Assembly (NCBI RefSeq): GCF_016862175.1
Contig: NZ_BOML01000039.1
Coordinates: 1 to 64,000, forward strand
Direction: 5' to 3'
DNA from: Paractinoplanes durhamensis
GTDB taxonomy: Bacteria; Actinomycetota; Actinomycetes; Mycobacteriales; Micromonosporaceae
Length of the DNA: 64,000 nt
Shown: piece after piece, positions 49,324-58,220 of the stretch
How positions within the stretch are numbered: the first letter of the stretch is position 1
Layout of the letters: each line of letters starts with the position of its first letter
Program-made: the position numbers and the translations under genes
Notes under the pieces: generated by a model
Told to the model about the DNA's origin: nothing
What the model saw: the letters and a program-made list of their open reading frames with translations, nothing else
Databases searched by the model: none

Positions 49324-52300
49324 TTAAACGACAGCGTTCGATGTACGCGCCATGTCCCAGCGCGCCGACATCGCGGTGTAAAGGCGCAACGCCTCGTCCG
49401 GCCGCTCGCCGCCGAGCACCGCCGCGTCCTCCAGGGCCGCGGCCAGCTCGAACCGGCGGCCGACCCGTCGATAGTGCTCAGCGGCCTCGCGCGCGGGCGC
49501 CGGATCGCCGGTCCGCAGGGCCTGACAGCGCAGGTGAGCGGCGTGCGCCCGGGCCGGCCGGACCTCCTTGGCGGCTTCCGTCGCGCAGATCGTCGCCGCC
49601 TGTTCGGCTATGTCCATTCTGGACTCGCGCAGGGCGAGCCGGAGCACGTCCGGCAGCCACTGGTGGCGCAGCATCATCGGCGCGTACGACGGCTGCAGCA
49701 GCGGCGCCAGCGTCGCCAGTGCCTCGGCCGGACGGCCCTGCTGCTCGGCCGCGAGCGCCCGCGCCACCAGCAGGAAGTCGCAGTTCTCCCGTTCCGCCTC
49801 GCTGGCCGGCACCGCGTCGGCCGCGTCCAGGTGCGCGGCGGCGAGGTCGCGGGCGTCCCGGTGCAGGGCGATCAGCGCGGCCACCCCGTGCATCAGCATG
49901 GTCACCGCACCCGGCTCGCGCAGGCCGTGGAACATGATGCCGGGTCCGTCGTCGGTCACCGCCGACACCTCGGCCAGCGCATCGTCCCACCGGCCGGTCC
50001 AGTAATCCTGCACCGCGGTCGCGACCTGCATGTTCGCGGTGAGCCGGTGCTCGGCGGCAAACTCGGCGGCGGCCCGCAGGGTGCGCTGCGCCTCGTCCAG
50101 GCGGTCCAGATTTTGCAGCGAGAACAGCCGGTTGTCGAGCAGGTCGAAGTACGTCCCGGTCAGCTCGTCCCGGCCGTTGATCGCGGCCAGGGCCCGGTCG
50201 ACGTGGGCGAGGGCGCGCTCGTGGTCGCGCCGGATCGAGCTGGTCAGCCAGATCGTCTGCAACGCGAACGCGGTCTCGTACGGCTGACCGGCCTGCACCG
50301 CCTCGGCGTGCACCACCTCCGCCCGCCGCTCGGCCTGGTCGAGATCGTCCAGGTCGCCACGGCGGAAGTTGGCCAGCAGCACCCGGTGCCGGGTCTGCCA
50401 GATCGTCGGCACCCGCGGGTCGTCGACGGCGTCGCGCAGCATCGCCACCGCCTCGGCCACCCCGCCCTTGCGGTAGCGCATGGTCGCCAGCAGCTGACGC
50501 ATCTCGGCCCGGTCGGCCGGGTCGGTGGCGAGGCTCATCGCCTCCTCGGCCTCGGTCAACGGGAAACGCTCGCGGCGGAACTCCAGGCGCACCAGGGCGA
50601 CCAGCAGCACGCCGCGCTGGGCGGCCGACGGCAGGTCGGTGCGCAGCGCGCGCCGGATCAGGTCGGCGGCGATCTGCGGGGTCCGCCGGATCACCTCGCC
50701 GTGGTGCGCGAGCAGCCAGTTGAGCACCCAGGTGTCGACCGCCGGGGTCTCCGCGTTGAGCTGCTCGGCCACTCGGGTCACCGAGCTGCCGCCGGCCGCG
50801 AGCACCTCGGCCGCGTGCCGGTGCAGGCCGGCCCGCAGCGCCGGCGGCACGCTCTCGACCAGCGCCTGACGAAGGTATCCGTGCCGGAACGCCAGGTCGG
50901 TGCCGCTGTCCACCAGCACGTCTGCCGTCAACGCCTCCTCCAGCGCGCCGACCAGGTCGAGCGCCGAGCGGCCGGTCACCGCCACCACCTCGCTCACCGA
51001 GAACTCGGCGCCGAGCAGGGCGGCCAGCCGTAGCACCTCGCGGGTCGGCCCGGAGAGCAGATCCAGGGTGGAGTGCACGGCGGCGAGCAGGGTGCGCGGC
51101 GGGGCGACGGTCACGTCCGGGCCGATGTCGGCGCGGCCGCCGGCGACCTCGATGACGTCCCGCTGGCGCAGCGCGCCGACCAACTCGCGGGCGAACAGCG
51201 GGTTACCGCCGGAGCGGGACACCAGCGTCCGCAGGTTGGGGCCGGGCGGGGCACCGACCTGCGCGGCGACCAGGCGATCGAGGTCGGCGGCCGGGAGCGG
51301 GCCGAGCCGCAGGCCGACCGCGTGGCGCGGGCGGTCGGTGGCGCGCGCGGCCGCGACCAGCAGCAACGGCAGCCGGCCGACCAGGCCCTGCAGCCGCTCC
51401 CACACCCGGACCGTCGAGCTGTCCGCCCACTGCATGTCGTCGACGATCAGGATCAGCGGAGCGGCCGCGCACGCCGCCCGGACCGAGGCGACGATCTGGT
51501 CCTCCGCGACATCCGGCTCGGCGACCGGGCTGCGCGGGCGGCGCGAGGCGGACTCCAGGCCGAGGGCCCGGGACAGCACCTGCAGGGGTACGCGGGAACC
51601 CAGCTGATCGGCGGCTCCCCAGGCCACCCGGCAACCGCAGCGGGCCGCGTCGGCGAACGCGTGGGTCAGCAGCTCGGTCTTGCCGATGCCCGGCTCGCCC
51701 TCGATCCAGATCGACCCGCCGGTGCCGCCCGCGACCTGCCGCACCATCTGCCGCAGCCGATCGACCTCGGCCCCGCGGCCGAACCAGTCGCGCCCGGCCA
51801 GCCCGTCGCGCAGCGCCTTCGCCACCGCGGTCGGCACCACCGTGCGCAGCGGCTCCGGCACCGGCAGGGCGGCCGGTTGCTCGGCCGACCCGGCCAGCAC
51901 CTGCCGTTGCAGCTCCTGCAGGGCCGGCCCGGGCTCGATGCCCAGCTCGGCGACCAGGGTGCGGCGGGCCGCCCGGAACACCTCGAGCGCCTCGGCGTGC
52001 CGGCCGGCCCGGTGCAGCGCCCGCATCAGCAACTCGTGCAGCGGCTCGTGCAGCGGGTTGTCCTTGACCAGGCCGGTCAGCTCGGCGATCAGGCCGTCGT
52101 CGCCGCCGCGGTCCAGCAGGATGCGGGCCCGCTGCTCGGCGGTGGCCAGCCGCAGCTCGGCCAGGCGCTGCCGGTCCAGCTCCAGGAACGGGCCGGCCAG
52201 GGTCGCGTAGGCATCGCCGCGCCACAGCTCGAGCGCCTCGTCCAGCCGGTCGGCCGCGGCCCGCCCGTCGCCGGCGTGCAGCAGCTCGGACGCCGCCGTG

Positions 52301-52620
52301 CGCAGCTGCTGGAAGCGGGCCGCGTCCAGGTCGGCGGTCTCGACCCGGAGCAGGTAGCCGCCCGAGGCGGTGGTCAGCAGGCCCGGCGTCAGCGCCCGGC
52401 GCAACCCCGAGACGTACGTGTAGACGCTGCCCGCCGCGGTGGCCGGCGGCGAGTCACCCCAGATCGCGGTGATCAGCTCGTCCCGGCCGACGAGCCGGCC
52501 GGCGTGCGCGGCGAGCACGGCGAAGACCGCCCGCTGACGGGCCGCGCCCAGCTCGATCTCCCGGTCGGCGATCCAGGCGCGAACCGGCCCGAGCACGCTG
52601 ACGCGCAAGATTTCCGGCAC
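49324..52620 (-). CDS. SARP/AfsR-type transcriptional regulator with AAA ATPase and helical-repeat domains
   Basis: The 1098-residue protein begins with the SARP winged-helix domain (LRVSVLGPVRAWIADREIEL, YTYVSGLRRAL) and a bacterial transcriptional activation domain (to about 245). A STAND-type ATPase follows, with Walker A GEPGIGKTE (about 310) and Walker B LILIVDDMQWADSS. The long C-terminal half has TPR-like helical repeats. GTG 52620 has GGGAGG 4 nt upstream; the extension to 52674 is not needed. It is divergent from a LuxR-type gene preceded by 11-bp direct repeats, the expected binding pattern for its DNA-binding domain. Such regulators often switch on secondary metabolism. Confidence 0.9.
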   Translation of the reverse strand: MPEILRVSVLGPVRAWIADREIELGAARQRAVFAVLAAHAGRLVGRDELITAIWGDSPPATAAGSVYTYVSGLRRALTPGLLTTASGGYLLRVETADLDAARFQQLRTAASELLHAGDGRAAADRLDEALELWRGDAYATLAGPFLELDRQRLAELRLATAEQRARILLDRGGDDGLIAELTGLVKDNPLHEPLHELLMRALHRAGRHAEALEVFRAARRTLVAELGIEPGPALQELQRQVLAGSAEQPAALPVPEPLRTVVPTAVAKALRDGLAGRDWFGRGAEVDRLRQMVRQVAGGTGGSIWIEGEPGIGKTELLTHAFADAARCGCRVAWGAADQLGSRVPLQVLSRALGLESASRRPRSPVAEPDVAEDQIVASVRAACAAAPLILIVDDMQWADSSTVRVWERLQGLVGRLPLLLVAAARATDRPRHAVGLRLGPLPAADLDRLVAAQVGAPPGPNLRTLVSRSGGNPLFARELVGALRQRDVIEVAGGRADIGPDVTVAPPRTLLAAVHSTLDLLSGPTREVLRLAALLGAEFSVSEVVAVTGRSALDLVGALEEALTADVLVDSGTDLAFRHGYLRQALVESVPPALRAGLHRHAAEVLAAGGSSVTRVAEQLNAETPAVDTWVLNWLLAHHGEVIRRTPQIAADLIRRALRTDLPSAAQRGVLLVALVRLEFRRERFPLTEAEEAMSLATDPADRAEMRQLLATMRYRKGGVAEAVAMLRDAVDDPRVPTIWQTRHRVLLANFRRGDLDDLDQAERRAEVVHAEAVQAGQPYETAFALQTIWLTSSIRRDHERALAHVDRALAAINGRDELTGTYFDLLDNRLFSLQNLDRLDEAQRTLRAAAEFAAEHRLTANMQVATAVQDYWTGRWDDALAEVSAVTDDGPGIMFHGLREPGAVTMLMHGVAALIALHRDARDLAAAHLDAADAVPASEAERENCDFLLVARALAAEQQGRPAEALATLAPLLQPSYAPMMLRHQWLPDVLRLALRESRMDIAEQAATICATEAAKEVRPARAHAAHLRCQALRTGDPAPAREAAEHYRRVGRRFELAAALEDAAVLGGERPDEALRLYTAMSARWDMARTSNAVV

Positions 52621-52772
52621 GTGTCCTCCCGGGATGGGTGTCCTCAACTTCGAGGGAGACGGGCCGGGTGTCAATGGATAACAGAAACCGTCCTTACGGG
52701 CACACCTGGTTCGTAGCCCTTCCCGGTCGGCCGAGCCCCCTGCTGAACTGGTCTATCGGCCTGTATTCCGTC

Positions 52773-52801
52773 CTGAAGGATCTCTGAAGGTTCTCTGAAG
52801 A
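52773..52801 (+). promoter_or_regulatory. Three heptamer direct repeats on an 11-bp period (SARP-box-like)
   Basis: CTGAAGG at 52773-52779, CTGAAGG at 52784-52790 and CTGAAGA at 52795-52801 are spaced exactly 11 bp. SARP regulators bind heptamer direct repeats with this spacing a short way upstream of the -10 box; GACACT at 52811-52816 is a candidate -10. AAGGTTC...GAACCTT (52787-52806) is an overlapping inverted repeat. Confidence 0.7.
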
Positions 52802-52847
52802 ACCTTTTCCGACACTTGCTCCCACACCTCTGAGAGGGGAGCAGCTC

Positions 52848-53471
52848 ATGGAACAGATCAAGGTCGCGTTGCAGGCGATGGATCCGGTCAGTCATGCCGG
52901 GCTGGCCGCGCTGCTCCAATTTCGGAACGACATGCTGGTGCTGCGCACCAATCAGCGGCACGACGCCGACGTGCTGGTCGCCGCGGCCGAGCGACTCACC
53001 CCGGACGTGGTGGCCGGGCTGCGCCGGGCCGGCGCCGACGTGCCCGCCCCGATCGTGCTGGTCTGCCAGGAGATCCTCGAGGCCGAGCTGATGACCGCCG
53101 TCGAATGCAAGGTGGTCGGCATCCTGCCGCGCCCGGCGGTCACCGCGGAACGGCTGGCGCACAGCGTCCGGGCCGCGGCCGCGGGCGGTGGGGTGATGCC
53201 GCCGAACCTGGTCGGTGAGCTGCTCAAACAGGTCGAGCGGATGCAGCGGGACGTGCTGGCACCGAACGGGCTGAACGCGTCCGGGCTCACCCCGCGCGAG
53301 ATCGACGTGCTGCGGCTGATGGCGGACGGCTTCGACACCAACGAGATCGCCGGGAAGCTCTGCTACTCGGAGCGGACCGTCAAGAACGTCATCTATGGCG
53401 TGACCCACCGGCTCAAGCTCCGCAACCGCTCGCATGCGGTGGCCTACGCGCTGCGGGCCGGGATGATCTGA
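52848..53471 (+). CDS. LuxR-type helix-turn-helix regulator with receiver-like N-terminus
   Basis: The C-terminal 65 of 207 residues are a LuxR/NarL domain: LTPREIDVLRLMADGFDTNE, IAGKLCYSERTVKNVIYGV and the closing NRSHAVAYALRAGMI. The N-terminal 120 residues follow the receiver-domain strand pattern (IKVALQAMDPVSHAGLAALL, APIVLVCQEI) but lack the acidic pocket and a clear phosphorylatable Asp, so it probably works without a kinase. GGGGAG precedes the ATG. Likely activated by the divergent SARP. Confidence 0.88.
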   Translation: MEQIKVALQAMDPVSHAGLAALLQFRNDMLVLRTNQRHDADVLVAAAERLTPDVVAGLRRAGADVPAPIVLVCQEILEAELMTAVECKVVGILPRPAVTAERLAHSVRAAAAGGGVMPPNLVGELLKQVERMQRDVLAPNGLNASGLTPREIDVLRLMADGFDTNEIAGKLCYSERTVKNVIYGVTHRLKLRNRSHAVAYALRAGMI

Positions 53472-53478
53472 TGTCCGG

Positions 53479-54513
53479 GTGGACAACCCCCCGAAGCTGA
53501 AGAAGGGCGACCGCGTCGCGGTCGTCTCGCCGTCCTGGGCCGGTCCGGCCGTCTACCCGGCCCTCCATGACCTCTCCCTGCAGCGGATCCGGGAGCTGCT
53601 CGAACTCGAACCGGTGGAGTTCCCGACGACCCGGCAGCCGGGCGCCTCGGCGGCCGCCCGCGCTGCCGACCTGATGGCCGCCTACGCCGATCCGTCGATC
53701 CGGGCGGTCTTCGCCACGATCGGCGGCGACGACCAGATCACCGTGCTGCCGCATCTCGACCCGGCGCCGTTCCGGGCCGATCCGAAGCCCTACTTCGGCT
53801 ACTCCGACAACACCAACCTGCTCAACTGGCTGTGGCTGCACGGCGTGGCCGGCTATCACGGCGGTTCGACGATGGTGCACCTCGGCCGGGGCGGCTCGGT
53901 CGACCCCGAGCACCTGATCTCGCTGCGCGCGGCGCTCTTCGAGACCGGCGATCTGGCGATCACCGAGGTCCCGGCCTTCACCGACGAGGAGCTGAGCTGG
54001 GCCGACCCGGCCTCGCTCACCACCGCGGCGCCGCGGGTGGCGAGCCCCGGCTTCGTCTGGCACCGGGCCGACCGGGTGGTCACCGCGCCGACCTGGGGCG
54101 GCAGCCTGGAGATCGTGAGCTGGAACCTGGCCGCGAACCGGTGGATCAAGCCGGTCGAGGACTACGCCGGGTCGATCCTGCTGCTGGAGACCTCGGAGGA
54201 GTTGCCGTCGGCCGAATCGGTGTTCCGGGTGCTGCGCAACGCCGGCGAACGCGGCCTTCTCGAGCAGTTCCCGGCGGTCGTCGTCGCCACCGCCAAGGCC
54301 AGCAACCGGGAGAGCCGGCCACCGCAGTCGGAGCGGGCGAAGTTCCGTGACGACCAGCGCGATGCGGTGCTGAAGGCACTCGCCGCCTACAACCCGTCAG
54401 CGATGGCTGTCTTCGGTGTCGATTTCGGACACACGGCGCCGCAGTGGATCCTCCCGTACGGCGGCCGGATGACCATCGACGGCCCGGCCCGGACGATCAT
54501 TGCGCACTTTTGA
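53479..54513 (+). CDS. S66 family peptidase, LD-carboxypeptidase/MccF-like
   Basis: The 344-residue protein has the S66 motifs GDRVAVVSPSW, ATIGGDDQITVLPHLD, FGYSDNTNLLNWLW with the nucleophile Ser, and VFGVDFGHTAPQ with the catalytic His. S66 enzymes either trim peptidoglycan tetrapeptides (LdcA) or, as MccF, give immunity by cleaving peptide-nucleotide antibiotics; KPYFGYSDNT and the length favour the MccF-like branch. It starts 7 bp after the LuxR gene, so they share an operon. The 3' end overlaps the convergent MFS gene by 17 bp. Confidence 0.88.
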   Translation: MDNPPKLKKGDRVAVVSPSWAGPAVYPALHDLSLQRIRELLELEPVEFPTTRQPGASAAARAADLMAAYADPSIRAVFATIGGDDQITVLPHLDPAPFRADPKPYFGYSDNTNLLNWLWLHGVAGYHGGSTMVHLGRGGSVDPEHLISLRAALFETGDLAITEVPAFTDEELSWADPASLTTAAPRVASPGFVWHRADRVVTAPTWGGSLEIVSWNLAANRWIKPVEDYAGSILLLETSEELPSAESVFRVLRNAGERGLLEQFPAVVVATAKASNRESRPPQSERAKFRDDQRDAVLKALAAYNPSAMAVFGVDFGHTAPQWILPYGGRMTIDGPARTIIAHF

Positions 54514-55969
54514 CCGTCTGCCGCAGCGGCGGTGAACACGGGTCGCAGAACGTATCGGCCGGTGTGTGGGCGGCAAGCCGGCTGGGGATCAGGAAGAACG
54601 CCAGCACGCTGCCGCCCACCATCAGGCCCGCGCAGATCAGCATCGCGTGCCGATAGATCGGATGCAGCTGATCAGCAACGGTCAGATTGCCGGCACCCAG
54701 GCCGGCCGCCAGCGGCAGGATCGCCACCGACAACAGGCTGGCGGCCCGGGCCACCGCGTTGTTCACCCCCGAGGCGATTCCGGCGTATGCGTCGTCCAGC
54801 GAACCCAGGGCGGTCGCCGTCAACGGCGCCACCAGAAGCGACAACCCCAGCCCAAAGATGATCACCGCGGGGAACACGCCGGTCAGGTAGGACTCGCCCG
54901 GCCCGATCATCGACATCAGCACCAGCGCCACGGCACACAGCAGCGGCCCGGCCGTCATCGGGATCCGCGGCCCGATCCGCTGGCCCAGCGCACCCGACCG
55001 GGCCGACAGCAGCAGCATCAGAACGGTCACCGGCAGCATCGCGATCCCGCTGACCAGCGGCGAGAAACCGGCCACCACCTGCAGGTTGACCACCACCAGG
55101 AAGAAGACGCCGCCGTTCGCCGCGTAGACCAGCAACGTCACCAGGTTGGCCCCGGCGAACGACTTGTTGCGGAAGATCGCCAGCGGCACCATCGGCTCCG
55201 GCGAGCGGCGCTCCTGCAGCACGAACGCCACCAGACCGGCCACGCCGACGGCCAGCGAGAGCAGCACGACCGGGTCGCCCGGCCCGCGCATCGGCCAGGC
55301 GGTGAAGCCGTAGGTGAGCCCGCCGAGCCCGACCGCGCCGAGGACCACGCCGGCCGCGTCGATCCGGCGGGCGGCGGTGGGATTGCGCGATTCGGGGACG
55401 TGCCGGGCCGCGACCCACAGCACGAGCGCCGCGACCGGCACGTTGATCAAGAAAATGTACCGCCAGCTGCCGGCTTCGACGAGCCAGCCGCCGAGGAACG
55501 GTCCCAGCGCACCGCCGATGCCGCCCAGCCCGGACCAGGCGCCGATCGCCCGGGCCCGGTCCTCGCGGGTGAAGGACGCCTCCAGGATCGCCAGCGCCCC
55601 CGGGGTGAGCAGGGCGCCGCCGATCCCCTGCAGCACGCGGGCGCCGATCAGCAGCTCGATGCCGGGCGCCAGCCCGCAGAGCAGCGAGGCGGTCGCGAAC
55701 CAGGTGATACCGATCATGAACACGCGCTTGCGGCCGAACCGATCGCCCAGCGACCCGCCCAGCAGGATCAGCGAGGCAAGGCTCAACGCGTACCCGTTGA
55801 TGGTCCACTGCAGACCGGCCGCGTCCGCGTCGAGGCTGCGCCCGATCTGCGGGAGCGCGATGTTGACGACCGTCGCGTCGATGAAGGCCAGGCTGGAGCC
55901 GAGCACGGTGGCCAGCAGTACCCACCGGCCGCGGGAGCTGCGGTAACTGATCAGAGCGGGCTCGGCCAT
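54497..55969 (-). CDS. MFS drug efflux transporter, EmrB/QacA (DHA2) type
   Basis: The 490-residue protein has about fourteen membrane segments with LATVLGSSLAFIDATVVNIA, LLGGSLGDRFGRKRVFMIG and GARVLQGIGGALLTPGALAI. The cytoplasmic tail has two Cys in ADTFCDPCS. TAGCCT (complement of 55977-55982) ends 7 nt before ATG 55969, suggesting a leaderless mRNA. It faces the S66 peptidase gene; an exporter and an MccF-like enzyme side by side would fit self-protection against a peptide antibiotic. Confidence 0.9.
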   Translation of the reverse strand: MAEPALISYRSSRGRWVLLATVLGSSLAFIDATVVNIALPQIGRSLDADAAGLQWTINGYALSLASLILLGGSLGDRFGRKRVFMIGITWFATASLLCGLAPGIELLIGARVLQGIGGALLTPGALAILEASFTREDRARAIGAWSGLGGIGGALGPFLGGWLVEAGSWRYIFLINVPVAALVLWVAARHVPESRNPTAARRIDAAGVVLGAVGLGGLTYGFTAWPMRGPGDPVVLLSLAVGVAGLVAFVLQERRSPEPMVPLAIFRNKSFAGANLVTLLVYAANGGVFFLVVVNLQVVAGFSPLVSGIAMLPVTVLMLLLSARSGALGQRIGPRIPMTAGPLLCAVALVLMSMIGPGESYLTGVFPAVIIFGLGLSLLVAPLTATALGSLDDAYAGIASGVNNAVARAASLLSVAILPLAAGLGAGNLTVADQLHPIYRHAMLICAGLMVGGSVLAFFLIPSRLAAHTPADTFCDPCSPPLRQTVKSAQ

Positions 55970-56019
55970 GCCGCCGAGGCTACGCGTCCCTGATCAAGCC
56001 GGGCATCGGTCGGATGACT

Positions 56020-56502
56020 TCAGGCGGTGTGGCGGCTGAGCTCCTCCGGAGCGTGCGTGATGGTCGACTGCACGGACCGGGTGACGGCCCAGGACGCGGC
56101 CGCCGCCAGCCGGCCGGCCCGGGTGATCGCGGGCGGCCGGCACAGCATCAGGTTGTCCAGCCGGGCGCAGAGCTCGGCCCGGTGGAACGGCTTGGTCAGG
56201 TAGTCGTCGGCGCCCGCCTGCAGCGCGGCGACGACCCGCCGGTCGTTGACGTCGGCGCTGATCAGCATGACCGGCAGCAGCTCGGTGCCCGGTTCGGCCC
56301 GCAGCCGCCGGCACAGATCGATGCCGGACTCGCCGGGCATCCGCACGTCGAGCACGGCGGCGTCGATGCCACCAGCGCGCAGGAGCTGCATGGCGGACTC
56401 GGCGTCCTCCGCGGCGACGACGTCGTGCCCGGCCCGCCGCAGCGCGAGCGTGAGCAGCTCACGGTGGTCGGCATCGTCGTCGGCGATGAGCACGGTAGAC
56501 AC
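56020..56502 (-). CDS. Single-domain response regulator (receiver protein)
   Basis: Residues 1-120 of 160 are a complete receiver domain: VLIADDDADHRELLTLAL with the acidic pair, the phosphorylatable Asp in AAVLDVRMPGESGIDLC, Ser in LISAD and Lys in DDYLTKPFHRAEL. The C-terminal 40 residues hold no recognised output domain. GGAGG lies 5 nt before GTG 56502. No histidine kinase is adjacent. It is divergent from hipBA, and the hip operators are in the shared gap. Confidence 0.88.
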   Translation of the reverse strand: MSTVLIADDDADHRELLTLALRRAGHDVVAAEDAESAMQLLRAGGIDAAVLDVRMPGESGIDLCRRLRAEPGTELLPVMLISADVNDRRVVAALQAGADDYLTKPFHRAELCARLDNLMLCRPPAITRAGRLAAAASWAVTRSVQSTITHAPEELSRHTA

Positions 56503-56572
56503 GGAACCTCCAGCGAAGACAGGCGGAACATCCTGATGTTCGGCACCGCCCCGGAGACCGCTGAGCCCTTTC

Positions 56573-56652
56573 CGTGGATGTGCACGTACGTGCACATCCA
56601 CGCGATTGTGCGCGTACGTGCACAGCGGCTAAGATGTGCGCGTACGTGCACA
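56573..56652 (+). promoter_or_regulatory. hipBA promoter with three operators on a 28-bp period
   Basis: Three 18-bp boxes of the form TGTGCRCGTACGTGCACA are centred at 56587.5, 56615.5 and 56643.5. The first is part of a perfect 30-bp palindrome (56573-56602); the other two are alike and each differs from perfect symmetry at one position. TTGTGC (56606-56611), an 18-bp spacer and TAAGAT (56630-56635) form a promoter that sites 2 and 3 cover. GGGAGG (56655-56660) is the hipB ribosome site. Confidence 0.88.
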
Positions 56653-56666
56653 GCGGGAGGTGGGTA

Positions 56667-56930
56667 ATGCGCATCGGCAACGCCGACGATCTGGGCCGCT
56701 ATGTACGCAGCCGGCGCGGTGCCGCGCGCATCAGCCAGGCCGACCTGGCCATCCGGGCGGGTGTGAGTCGCCGCTGGCTCTCCGACCTGGAGTCCGGCAA
56801 GCCCACCGCCGAGATCGGCCTGGTCTTCAAGATCCTCGGCGCGCTGGGGCTCTACCTGGACTGCCGTCCCGAGCCCACCCCCCAGATCGACCTGGACGCG
56901 TTCCTTGATTCCCTCGGAGGTGCGCCATGA
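56667..56930 (+). CDS. hipB: HipB-type antitoxin (XRE helix-turn-helix)
   Basis: The 87-residue protein is mostly an XRE helix-turn-helix: LGRYVRSRRGAARISQADLA, IRAGVSRRWLSDLESGKPTA, ending PQIDLDAFLDSLGGAP. It should bind the three upstream palindromes and neutralise HipA. ATG 56667 follows GGGAGG, and the stop overlaps hipA as ATGA. A longer frame would run through the operators. Confidence 0.92.
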   Translation: MRIGNADDLGRYVRSRRGAARISQADLAIRAGVSRRWLSDLESGKPTAEIGLVFKILGALGLYLDCRPEPTPQIDLDAFLDSLGGAP

Positions 56931-58210
56931 TCCGCGAGCTGGCGGTATTGCTCGGCGGACGGGTCGCGGGACGGCTCATCCAGGGCGACGGCGGCGTGTT
57001 GTCGCTCGTCTACGACCCGGTTTACGCCGAGACCGAGGGCGCCATGCCGGTCTCGCTGTCCATGCCGCTCATCGACGAGGTTTGCCCACCCGCCGCCGTT
57101 CGTGCGTTCTGCCAGGGTCTTCTCCCCGACAACGAGGTCGTGCTGGAGCGCTGGGGCCGAGACTTCCAGGTGTCGCCCGGCAACCCGTTCGCGCTGCTCA
57201 GTCATGTCGGCGAGGACTGCGCGGGAGCGGTGCAGTTCGTGCTGCCCGAGCGCGTCGAGGCCATCCTCGCCCGGGACGGCGCGATCGTGCCGCTCAGCGA
57301 GGAGCAGGTCGCGGGGCGGCTGCGCACCCTCCGGCGGGACCCGTCCGCCTGGCACCTCGCCGGCACCGGCCAGTTCAGCCTCGCGGGTGCGCAGGCCAAG
57401 ACGGCGCTGCACCTCGACGGTCGCACCGGGCAGTGGGGTGAGCCGTCCGGGGTGATCCCGACGACGCACATCCTCAAGCCGGCCATCGCCGGCTTCGACG
57501 ACCACGATCTCAACGAGCACCTGTGCCTGCGGGCCGCACGGATCGCCGGGCTGCGGACCGCGCCCACCTCGGTGCGCTCGTTCGGGGGTGAGCGGGCCGT
57601 GGTCGTCGAACGGTACGACCGGCTACCGGTCGGCGACGGCCAGGTCACCCGGATCCACCAGGAGGACGTCTGCCAGGCGCTCGGCCTGCCGCCGACCGCG
57701 AAATACCAGAACGAGGGCGGTCCGTCACCCGAGCAGATCATCGCGCTGATCCGCCGCGCGATCGTCCCGCCGGTGGCCGCGCTCGAGGTTGACCGGTTCG
57801 TCGACGCGCTCGCTCTCAACTGGCTGATCGCCGGGACCGACGGGCACGCCAAGAACTACTCGTTGCTGATGGCCGGCGGACAGATCCGGCTCGCCCCGCT
57901 CTACGACGTGGCGAGCAGCCTGCCCTACGACGACATGTACCTTCCCCGGCTGCGGCTGGCCATGCGGATCGGCTCGGAATACCGGGTGGAGGCGATCACC
58001 GGGCGGCACTGGCGAGCCTTCGCCGCGCAGAACGGTCTTGATCCGGATCGGACGATCACCCGGATCGACGAGTTGGCCGGTCGGCTGCCGGGGGCGTTCG
58101 AGGAGGCCGCGCGGGCGGAGGCGGTCGTGGCGCTGAAGTCCAGCCTGCCGGAGCGGTTGACGGCGGCGGTCGGGAAGCATGCGGACCGGTGCCGCAAAAA
58201 CCTGGCCTAA
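56927..58210 (+). CDS. hipA: HipA-type serine/threonine kinase toxin
   Basis: The 427-residue protein has the HipA N-terminal couple domain (EGAMPVSLSMPL near residue 40) and the kinase core. FSLAGAQAKTAL holds the autophosphorylation Ser151, Asp305 in NWLIAGTDGHAKN is the catalytic residue and Asp327 in PLYDVASSLPY the metal ligand. All key residues are intact. HipA toxins phosphorylate glutamyl-tRNA synthetase and cause growth arrest or persistence. Coupled to hipB by a 4-bp overlap. Confidence 0.93.
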   Translation: MIRELAVLLGGRVAGRLIQGDGGVLSLVYDPVYAETEGAMPVSLSMPLIDEVCPPAAVRAFCQGLLPDNEVVLERWGRDFQVSPGNPFALLSHVGEDCAGAVQFVLPERVEAILARDGAIVPLSEEQVAGRLRTLRRDPSAWHLAGTGQFSLAGAQAKTALHLDGRTGQWGEPSGVIPTTHILKPAIAGFDDHDLNEHLCLRAARIAGLRTAPTSVRSFGGERAVVVERYDRLPVGDGQVTRIHQEDVCQALGLPPTAKYQNEGGPSPEQIIALIRRAIVPPVAALEVDRFVDALALNWLIAGTDGHAKNYSLLMAGGQIRLAPLYDVASSLPYDDMYLPRLRLAMRIGSEYRVEAITGRHWRAFAAQNGLDPDRTITRIDELAGRLPGAFEEAARAEAVVALKSSLPERLTAAVGKHADRCRKNLA

Positions 58211-58220
58211 TGTGTGATGC

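Noticed and set aside
52621-52674. Earlier start for the SARP regulator at 52674
   Set aside because: GTG 52620 has GGGAGG immediately upstream and begins right at the conserved SARP domain.
49324-55969. A secondary-metabolite gene cluster
   Set aside because: Only regulators, a peptidase and a pump are present; no synthase, precursor peptide or tailoring enzyme was found in the window.
56573-56652. Short repeats at a 28-bp period that could be taken for a small CRISPR array
   Set aside because: Each repeat is a symmetric palindrome, the intervening bases are only about 10 nt and partly repeated, and the boxes sit on the hipBA promoter. Operators explain them better.
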